A stretch of DNA of 64,000 bases, taken from Acorus gramineus. Lineage: Eukaryota > Streptophyta > Magnoliopsida > Acorales > Acoraceae. Below are positions 55,618 through 64,000 of this stretch, one piece after another. The notes beneath the pieces were generated by a model, which worked only from the letters and a program-made list of their open reading frames with translations, did not search any database and was not told where the DNA came from. Location: assembly GCA_030737835.1 (NCBI GenBank), contig JAUJYN010000052.1, forward strand, positions 226,294 through 290,293, given 5' to 3'. The position numbers and the translations under genes were made by a program. Position 1 is the stretch's first letter. Every line of letters begins with the position of its first letter.

Positions 55618-57022
55618 TTGTTGACAGCAATTTCACATCGTGAACCTTCCTTTTGCTTTTTGGATGACCCTTCGCTTGTGCTACTACAGGATCGAGCACC
55701 TTCTCATTGTTGATAAAATTTCTTGCACGGTTAGTCGACTTAGCTGTTGAATTAGGCTAATAAGGGAGGCTTGCATCAATGAGAGTTGAGATGTGGTCGT
55801 TGTTTTCACCTTCAGTTCCTCAAATAGAGTCGCAACAAACATCGAGGCATCAGAAAATTAACTCACCATCTCCACAATCTTTTGGACAGTGCGCAAACCC
55901 AAGTTATACAGGTTGTCATACTCCATCGGTAAGTTGACTATGGACCTTGGATTTTTAGTTATCGCCAATGAATGAATGCGTTTGAAATCCTTTCTCCACC
56001 GATTCATTATGTATTTCTCCAGCATTTCAGTCACAAATTCAAAACGAAGAATGCATAGAGCATGGCAACACAAAATCCCACGAAATTCAAATGATTTGCA
56101 TATGCAACTCACCTCTTCAGTTGCTCCTTTGTACAAAACATTAAATCTCAATCGCTTATTCTCGCCGTGGTTTGTTTTCACTATCTCAATCACTTCAAAT
56201 GTTTTGCAATCGTTTTCATCTCCAATGCATGTGTGATTGAGCTGGATTAGTTGCCTCAACTCATCCTAAAACTTCTTGAACATGTTAATGGTATATGAAT
56301 TGGCTAACTGCTCTTCCATCTTTAGTGGAGAAATAAGTTGTGGTGTAGAATGGAAGGAATGGAATTCCTCAAGGGCCTCTTTCTCGTGTTTGTTCCTAAA
56401 CGCATTCTCGTATTGATGGACGAATTGTTTCAGTGTTGTCTTCGATGTTAGATAATCATCAAAGTAAGCATTCATGCTTTCGCTGCGCTGGGTAGTGGAC
56501 ATGCCAGCCCAAAACGTGTCCCTCACAAATATTGGCACCAACCTTTCACGATCCTCATACAAGGAATTCAACCATTCATTGTCCTCCATATGATGATCCT
56601 CAATCATATTCTGCCACCCATTTCAAATTCATCAATGGTAAGACAATCATAGACGACGCTGCTAAGAAAATCCTTTAATTCTTTGTATCGTTCAACTTGC
56701 ATAGAATGTACAACTATAAATACGCATGTACAACATTAACACAGTATGTGCTCTGATCTACTTGCAAATAGGAACCTATCAAGGTATATGCTTACTAAAC
56801 TTACGTATGTGCTCATACAAACATGTTAAATACTCAAAAGAAGTTGCCAATTACAGAAAATAAAACATCACCTTACAGAGCTTTTCTGAAACTTTTATCA
56901 TTATGTGCCAAAGACAAAGGCGATGCCTAGTCGTGGGGAACACTTCTTTGATGGCACCTCCAATCGATTTGCACTGGTCTGTAATTATTGCAGCTGACAG
57001 AAGGTTACCCATGCAAGCTAAC
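55618..57022 (-). pseudogene. FAR1/MULE-type transposase, C-terminal half
   Basis: Read on the - strand from 57022: NLLSAAIITDQCKSIGGAIK ... FPTTRHRLCLWHI (DDE transposase core with the TDQ aspartate and the CxWH signature); an intron at about 56620-56870; then MEDNEWLNSLYEDRERLVP, TFWAGMSTTQRSESMNAYFD, LKQFVHQYENA; a TAG at 56266-56268 where KKF-stop-DELRQLIQL suggests CAG to TAG; then the SWIM zinc finger VSCICKSFEFRGILCCHALC (CxC...CxH) and RWRKDFKR. A last exon near 55740-55620 has VLDPVVAQAKGHPKSKRK, a motif typical of FAR1-family C-termini. Such proteins are MULE transposases or domesticated derivatives that act in the nucleus on DNA. The N-terminal half lies beyond the LTR inserted at 57023 and is not in the window. 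Convergent with the Ulp1 gene. Confidence 0.85.
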
Positions 57023-57559
57023 TGTTATGGCTGTGTCATTTGGAGCCTTATTTTTTGATCGGAGTCGCTAAAATTTTGGCTTTTAGCCACCTGCAGGAGT
57101 TGGAGCGCACTGATTGAAAATTAAGTTACAAAGTTTTCTCCTAGAAGTTATGTATTTCCGATTGCGTATTTGGATTTAATTTTGTTAAAATCCAAGATGA
57201 AGAGGTTTAAATATAATTTTATCATGAGATGCTCAGTTTTGAGTTAGATTTCGTACAAAAGTGGAATTAGATCAACTGGATTCATGTAGTAAAAGTTATG
57301 GGTATTTTACCAAGTATAGCCCGGGGATGAAAAATTCTGGCAGCAGCTCTGTTCAATGTTTAGCTCTCATTTCGGAATAGCTGGAGGGGTTATGTAATCT
57401 GAGTATAAACATGAAAGTTGTAGATCATCTTCTTGGCTTTCCAGTGGACTTTGAATTGTGCAATTCGGAGCTATATTGAGGAAGTTATGGCTGTTCTAGT
57501 GAAGCATGTACAGAATTTCTAGTCAAGTACGAATTGGTCATTTGTATCCCTCTTTTGGC

Positions 57560-58505
57560 CAGTGTTCTGAAATGCGGCTTGTGCGGCCGCATATGCGGCG
57601 GCACAGGCGGTTCGGTAAGCCTGCCGAACCGTGTAGACTAAAATGCGGGGATATGCGGACAATTCCCGCATATGCGCTCATATGGGGAATATGCGCCCGC
57701 TTAAGCGGGCGCATCGGTTTAAAAAAAAAAAAGGGGGCCCTAAACCTTCTTCGACCTGCAGCAACTGTTCATCCCCTCCTTCAATCACATATATATACGT
57801 GCAGGCCACGGCGACCTTCCTTCGACCATCACGGTGACTCCTCCTTTGACTACCCCTTCTTCTTCAGATATGGTACGGGTCTCTCTCTGATTTCTCTTTC
57901 TTTGCTTCTCTCAGTCTCTCGGTCTCTCCATCTCTCTCAATCCCTCTCTCTCACAGTGAGAAGAAGCACTTCAAGCTTGGTGTAAATGTGTAATAGCTTG
58001 GAATGTGTGGAATAGATATTGACTAGACATGTGTTAAATAGATATTGACATGTGTAGTGTAATGTGTGGAATGTTTTGTTGGGGTTAGGAGAAGTTATTC
58101 ATTGATTTCATTCACATGTAATTCATGTTATGTAATTTGTTTAACTCCAGTTGAATAAAGAAAATCAATAGTAAAAACCTCTATTTTATATTGTTCAATA
58201 GATTGACTAAATGATCAATAATCCAAATTCTTAATTGATTGTAATTATATCATTGTATGAAATAATAATTATGAATATATGTATAAATATTAAATAACTC
58301 TATAAAATTTTAATGGTTTAATATGATTACATTTCTTCAAATTTATCTTGTTATCTCTTATTTATAGATCATCACTATATAATTATTTTTTATTAATAAA
58401 AAATTACATAACCGTATATACTCCCGCATATACTCCCGCTTACCGCATATACTCTGTGCAGTATTTTACCTGTACGCAAACCGCATACCGCATTTCAAAA
58501 CACTG
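57560..58505 (+). mobile_element. Non-autonomous hAT-like element in LTR-C
   Basis: 946 bp. Terminal inverted repeats CAGTGTTCTGAAATGCGG (left) and CAGTGTTTTGAAATGCGG (right, read inward) differ at one base. Perfect 8-bp duplication CTTTTGGC at 57552-57559 and 58506-58513. Removing it rejoins LTR-C. Subterminal regions hold many TATGCGG/CCGCATA words and a CGCCCGCTTAAGCGGGCG palindrome. The middle is AT-rich without a transposase. Same family as 13973-14981. Confidence 0.92.
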
Positions 58506-58526
58506 CTTTTGGCTATTTATTGGCCC

Positions 58527-58529
<3 letters not shown>

Positions 58530-58568
<39 letters not shown>
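58530..58568. repeat. (TC)n microsatellite
   Basis: About 19 TC dinucleotides in LTR-C, in a pyrimidine-rich leader-like stretch. Confidence 0.9.
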
Positions 58569-58570
<2 letters not shown>

Positions 58571-58853
58571 ACTCCCCACGTCTACCTCTCTTGCCTCTCT
58601 TTCTCTCTTTCACACATTCCCCCCCATGTGTTTGATGAAATGCCTAAGAGAAAAGATGGAGCAAGAAGAGGAGGTGCAAGTGCAAGCAAGGTGAGTGTGT
58701 GTGCTAGTGTTGATTGTTCCTCCTCCCTCTCCTCCTCCCATGGTGGATCCCCTTATTTTCTTTCCCTCCCCTTTGGTTCAGCCATGAAGAAGAGAAGCAA
58801 AGATGGAGGTGGTGGTAGAGGTGGTGGCGGTCGAGGTGGTCAAGGGTGCGCTT

Positions 58854-61761
58854 TGTCACGCCCCAGGGCGGCCGTCCCCGGGACGCGGCAAGTGTATATA
58901 TGATATCAGTAACAAGAGTTCAATAATATACCACAAACAACAACTAAAATGACAACACAGGTAAAAGCAGGGCTGACATAATATATACACCAAGTGCGGA
59001 AGCTAAAAGACTGAGTCTGTAGTCAAAACATACTACAGACTCGATACAAAATCATAAGTCCTGTGAGAGCTAACATGCCCATATATACACAAATAAAATC
59101 CCAAACATAATCCAACTAAGTGCCCAAGCACAGAACATATACGTACAACAGAAAGAAGCGTGCTGATGGCCTCAAAACTCGTGGGACGCGGCGCTACCCT
59201 CTACCGGTGTAGTCACTCGGGAAGCTCCTCCCTCAGAGATCACTGAAAAAGATAATATGCGAGGGGTGAGCCACACGCTCAGTGAATAGCACAACCCATG
59301 CATACAGTTCATATTAACCACATTTAAGCAAGTCATAAGCCACAAGTGGCATAATATCACAAATCCGGGGGTTCGTTACATCGCCGAACCCCATACCCTC
59401 ACCCTCATCCTCACCCTCAACAGGTGACCAAGGATGTTGGGACTTAGTGGGCTGATAATCATCCATACATAATCCTGTGGGTCGTCGCATCGCCGGCCCA
59501 CCATACCCTCACCCTCACCTCTCAACAGGTGACCTAGGCTCTTGGGACTGACTAGGCTGTTGGTTACCCTTGGTCCACCGATAGTCTCTCCTCACTCCGT
59601 GGTTGTTTGGCCACTCCCATGTTCAGCACAGTCCTTCACCAAATCAGGAGGCGCCTACTAGTGGGAGCCCCTGCACGGGACAACCTGTCTAACGCCGAGG
59701 TAGTCTCTACACGGATCCGACGAGGGGAACAGAACAGCCTATCCATCGCATATGATCCACTCGGATCCGCTGACAGCACATCTCTACGACTCTAATGTCT
59801 CGAATTCCTCAGAATTCCACCAGCGTGCATAACCAGGATGCGGGGAAATAAATACGACATAAGGGGAAAATAGAGACCTTGGGAGGGTAACCTGAGGTCC
59901 CGATGTAGGACATCCGACAACCAAACGAGGAACACGGAGTACCCTAACCCGGGTCTCAGTGTTAACCTCGCAAGGCCCCCTTTATATTCCCTAAACATGC
60001 TATCATTTAATACAGTTTGCATTTAATTAAATAAACCAAACTAATAGGACGCATGCACAGGTCGGGCTTTCCTAGCATGATAGCGAGGTGGCAGGATGCA
60101 CGGCTCATGCACAAACCTAAGGGTGCAAGTCCCTATCACAAAAATCTAGGCTAAGGGTGCAAGTCCCTATCACAAAATCTAGGGTGGCATGCAATTCTAC
60201 ACACACATCATGCATACATGGATTATATCAAGCAGTTAATACTAACTATAAGCCCCAGGGGAGGACGGTACACGCCCAAGGCATGTAGCGCCTCCCACAC
60301 TGGGTTGGGTTGTCCCACTCACCGGAAATCGGGTCGACGCGCGACCGTCCGTCGAGATCTGCAAGACAGGGCATTAACTGGGTAAGTATAATCCACAATG
60401 ACCCCAATTCACACAAAACACACAATTAAATACCCAAAACAAAACACCCAACACCCCCGCACGGCCACCCGACCCCCGGGTGCACCGCCGCGCTTCAGCC
60501 CGCGCATCCCGCGCTCCGTCGGCCCCTGCCCGCCGCCTGGACACGCCACTGCACCAACCCCGGGGCTCCGCGCGTCCCCTGCGCCCAGCCGCAGCAGTCC
60601 GCGCGCGCCCCGAACACCTCGCGCCGGCCCGGGAGTACCCCGCACGCCCCCGCGTGCAGCTCCTCGCCCCGCGCGCACGCACTACACCCGCACACCTAGC
60701 ACCGCCAACCCGTGCGCATCGCCGCTCGACCAGCCCCTCGCACCGAACCCGCGCGACCAGCTCTTCGCGCACAGATCCGCGCGACCAGCTCCTCGCGCGC
60801 AGCTCGCCATCAGCCCCTCGCACACAGCCGCACGAACAGGCCCGCGCACAGAACGCCCGAGCAGCTCCCCGCACCAGACCCGCGCGCACTCCCGCGCACG
60901 CCGCGCGTACGCACGCCCGCACGCCCGCGCACGCACGTGCGCATGCCCGCGCGCGCCTGGCCTGCGCGCTGCATGGGTCGCTGCCGCTGCTGCCTGCTGC
61001 CCGGAACAGACCAGCCACTGCTCGAGCGCCACCACCGCCCCTCCCACGACCGCCGACCACCTCCGACCACCTCCGACCACCCTCCGACGACCCCCACTGC
61101 CGCCGACCACCCCCAAACACAAAACCCCCCCCTAGCAATCATCTAGACAAGAAAAAAGAGGGAAAGAAGCTTACCGAGGGGGAGGAAGGGGTGACCGGGT
61201 GATCTCCGCGCCCGAAACCCTTCTCAACGGCCTTCTCACGCCCCGATCTACCTTGGCCTTCGAAACGGGCCAAATCAGAGGACAAAGAGGGGAGGTCGGG
61301 GAGGCTAGGATCGCCGGAAACGGGATTTGAAGACACCGGTGTGTAGATCGGGACCCGATCTACACTTCCCGTGCTTTAGGTTTTTGGTTTTGAGGGGTGT
61401 AGGGGGCTCAAACGGAAGAAAAACGGAGGAGAGGAGAGAGAGAGCAAGGTCGGGGATGATGAATAGTGCATTTGATTTTTATAACACCTCTTATATAGTG
61501 TGCGACTTAAAAACCCGGATACGCCCCGGAACTGCGAAATTTTTGGAAACGATGCCGGAATTCGATGAAATTTTCATGAGTGGCTTAAAACGGCACCAGG
61601 ACACATAATATGCAGTTAGATTTTCAATCGAAGTCCTCTAACTCGGACGATAGCTAACAGTCCAAAATTATGCGGTTCCGATCGAAAAACACAAAAATTT
61701 TAAAACTGCTAAAAATGCTCCAATGGTTGCCAACAGGCCAAAAAGTGACACATATATAACA
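58854..61761 (-). mobile_element. 3' LTR of element D
   Basis: 2908 bp from TGTCACGCCCCAGGGCGGCC to CACATATATAACA; expected left target duplication CGCTT (58849-58853). It has two CCCTCA-type units, a short duplicated block near 60115-60185, a GC-rich core 60440-61110 and a TATA-like box near 61491. Most similar to LTR G. Confidence 0.9.
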
Positions 61762-61775
61762 TTCTCCCCCCCTTA
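61762..61775 (-). other. Polypurine tract of element D
   Basis: TTCTCCCCCCCCTT on the + strand next to the 3' LTR. Confidence 0.8.
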
Positions 61776-61809
61776 GGAAATTTTGTCCTCAAAATAAATA
61801 CAAGTACAT

Positions 61810-63266
61810 CTAAGAAGGGAAAAGATGCGGATACGCGTCACGCATGGCGTCCTCGAGCTCCCAGGTGGCCTCGGCACCGGAACGGTGCTGCCATCGCACC
61901 TTGACCAGCTGGACGGTCTTGGTGCGGAGCCTCTTCTCGCGGCGGTCCATGATCTCAATCGGCTGCTCCACGAAAGACAAGTCCGGCTCGAAGACGAGCG
62001 GCTCGAACGGGATGATGTGAGCAGGATCGTGGACGTATCGCCTCAGCTGCGAGACGTGGAAGACGTCATGGGCCTGAGCCAACTGTGGGGGCAGAGCTAT
62101 GCGATAGGCCACCTCTCCAACTCGCTCGAGTATGAGGAAAGGCCCAATGAAACGCGGACTCAGCTTGCCCCGCACACCGAATCGGAAGATGCCCTTCATC
62201 GGGGACACCTTCAAGAACACATGATCACCGACCTCGAAGGAGAGCTCACGGCGACGGCGGTCGGCGTAGCTCTTCTGACGACTCTGAGCGACTCGGATAC
62301 GCTCGCGGATCGTCTTCACCATCTCGGAGGTCTGGTGAATGATCTCTGGTCCCTCTAGCTGGCGCTCTCCGACCTCATCCCAACACAGGGGGGACCTGCA
62401 GCTGCGGCCATAAAGTGCCTCGTAGGGAGCCATCCGGATGCTCGAATGATAGCTGTTGTTGTAGGCAAACTCCACCAACGGAAGGTGCCTCTCCCAACTG
62501 CCCCCAAAATCGAGCACACAGGCCCGCAGCATGTCCTCAAGGGTCTGGATCGTCCTCTCCGACTGGCCGTCCGTCTGAGGATGAAACGCGGTACTGAAGT
62601 GGAGGTTCGTACCAAGGGCGTGCTGGAGGCTACGCCAGAACCTCGAAGTGAAACGCGCGTCTCGATCAGAAATGATACTGACTGGAGTGCCATGGAGTCG
62701 GACAATCTCGGAGACGAATAACTGCGCCAGGGTGTCCAGAGAATCGGTGAGTCGGATGGGGAGGAAATGAGCAGACTTCGTCAGCCGGTCGACGATCACC
62801 CAGATGGCATCGCGACCCGATCGTGACCTCGGCAAACCCGAGACGAAGTCCATAGTGATCTGCTCCCACTTCCACTGAGGGATCTCAATGGACTGCAGCT
62901 TCCCCGCAGGGCGCTGATGCTCCGACTTCACCTGCTGGCATACTAGGCATCGGGCAACAAATCTGGCAATATCTGTCTTCATCCCGCGCCACCAGTAGCC
63001 GCGACGAAGGCCCCTGTACATCTTCGTGCCTCCAGGGTGCACTGTGTACCTCGAGCGATGGGCCTCGTCCAGAATCTTCCGCCTCAGCTCTGCGTCGTCG
63101 GGGATGCACACTCGGCCTCTGAATCTCAGGATCCCGTCTGCACGAATCTGGTAGTCCTGGCGCTCGCCCCGGGCGACGCCTTCAGAAAGGACTATAAAAT
63201 GCGGGTCCTGAGCCTGAGCCGTGCGGATCTCATCGAGAAGAACCGGCTGCACCACCAGCCTGGCCA
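61810..63266 (-). CDS. pol: Integrase and chromodomain of element D
   Basis: Most complete integrase in the window. Numbering from the open frame start at 63330: zinc-binding HHCC at His91, His98, Cys128, Cys131; catalytic triad Asp161 (TMDFVSG), Asp222 (IISDRDA) and Glu258 (TDGQSERT), with 35 residues between the last two as in the D,D-35-E family. It continues through [59 protein letters not shown] and a chromodomain-like tail ending [12 protein letters not shown]. No internal stop. It is separated from RNase H only by a one-base deletion at 63266-63269. Codons upstream of that point in this frame (about the first 20) are not native. Confidence 0.92.
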
Positions 63267-64000
63267 AAAGCCACCCGCAGGGGTCTCCCGAACACTGATC
63301 CAGCAAGCGGCCTCCTCCAGAAGCCTCCAACGACGGACAGCCATGTGGGCGGCCATGCCCAGGGGCTGTCTACTGAGCGCATCTGCAACGACATTCGCCT
63401 TACCCGGATGGTAAGCGATGTCACAGTCGTAGTCTGTCAGGAACTCAACCCAACGCCTCTGTCGCATGTTGAGCTCCGGCTGAGACTGCAGATACGTCAA
63501 GCTCTTATGGTCAGTAAAGAGCTCGAACTCCTCTCCGTAGAGATAATGCCTCCACATCTTCAGCGCAAATATGATCGCAGCCAACTCGAGGTCATGGGTG
63601 GGGTAGTTCTGCTCATGGGGCTTCAACTGACGAGACGCGTAAGCCACCACCTTACCGTGCTGCATCAGGACGCAACCCACACCCAACTGCGATGCATCTG
63701 TGTATACTGCGAACCCACCACTCCCAGATGGAAGGGTAAGAACTGGCGCTGAGGTGAGCCTTCGCTTCAGCTCCTGGAAGCTCTCCTCGCAAGAAGGGGA
63801 CCACTCGAACCGAACATCTTTCCGAGTGAGGCGGGTAAGAGGAACGGCTATCTTGGAGAAACCCTCCACAAACCTCCTGTAATAACCCGCCAAGCCCAAG
63901 AAGCTCCGAATCTCTGTGGGGTTCGACGGTCGACGCCAATTCGACACGGCGAGCGTCTTCTCCGGGTCCACAGCTATACCCTCACCGGAAATCACATGGC
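63267..64000 (-). CDS. pol: RT C-terminus and RNase H of element D (5' part outside window)
   Basis: Open from the right edge: [55 protein letters not shown] (RT connection), then RNase H with [20 protein letters not shown] and [19 protein letters not shown], all catalytic acids present. The frame is lost after RETPAGGF, where the T-run has four bases instead of the five in A; the original frame continues as the integrase entry. The RT palm, protease, gag and 5' LTR lie beyond 64000. Confidence 0.92.

Larger units (their letters stand above)
57023..58853 (+). mobile_element. LTR-C family LTR (+), 5' part, interrupted
   Basis: Starts TGTTATGGCTGTGTCATTTG in the FAR1-like gene (left flank CTAAC, 57018-57022). 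Its first 550 bp match 1-644 in inverse orientation. It contains the hAT-like element 57560-58505, then CT-rich DNA (58530-58600) and GGT-rich DNA like 3100-3348. It is cut at 58853 by element D, and the remainder would lie beyond the window. Confidence 0.8.

Noticed and set aside
61327..61608. 93-codon + strand ORF in the D LTR
   Set aside because: Lies entirely inside LTR sequence and is antisense to the element; no recognisable protein.

Overview
The window is plant nuclear DNA, almost certainly angiosperm, made almost entirely of nested transposable elements. The plant reading rests on four things: Ty3/gypsy chromovirus (Tekay-like) polyproteins with a C-terminal chromodomain, primer-binding sites matching initiator Met-tRNA, remnants of a FAR1/MULE-type transposase with a SWIM zinc finger, and short hAT-like elements with 8-bp target duplications. 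The species cannot be named from this sequence. I saw no tRNA or rRNA gene, CRISPR array or bacterial feature.

The underlying locus is a broken gene pair that looks like a Mutator-like element: a + strand Ulp1 (C48 cysteine protease) gene in pieces at 9498-11064, 50813-51037 and 54180-54859, and a convergent - strand FAR1/MULE-like transposase at 55618-57022. Everything between and around these pieces was inserted later.

The main insertion is a five-layer nest whose order can be read from target-site duplications and interrupted reading frames. Retrotransposon B (- strand, 11065-50812, TSD AATCC) split an Ulp1 exon. Element A (+ strand, 11262-41827) landed in the 3' LTR of B. Element E (- strand, about 16016-34789) landed in the gag-pol of A. 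Element F (- strand, 16027-26432, TSD CCCAG) landed in the 3' LTR of E. A solo LTR, here H (37453-40214, TSD CAGAG), interrupts the integrase of A, and a hAT-like element (13973-14981) sits in the leader of A. Later deletions removed the end of A with part of B's LTR (joint near 41827) and part of A's gag-pol with part of E's LTR (joint near 16015).

Left flank (1-9497): a second LTR family, here LTR-C (5' end TGTTATGCC), is present as a - strand LTR end (1-644) and as a degraded + strand element (645-3348). These are followed by a Tekay-type LTR (3349-9497) containing another LTR (5191-7883, TSD CATAG). Right flank: solo LTR G (51038-54179) splits an Ulp1 exon. LTR-C (57023-58853), itself carrying a hAT-like element (57560-58505), truncates the FAR1-like gene. 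Element D (- strand, 58854 to beyond 64000) has a pol that is intact except for one visible 1-bp frameshift.

A, B and D are ordinary gag-pol chromoviruses in various states of decay. E and F share a rearranged non-autonomous interior: gag N-terminus, an LTR-derived block, an RT-C/RNase H block, a PR-C/RT-N block, then integrase. They presumably depended on proteins made by relatives such as D. The GC-rich stretches inside the LTRs create long arginine/alanine/proline ORFs in several frames that I do not regard as genes.
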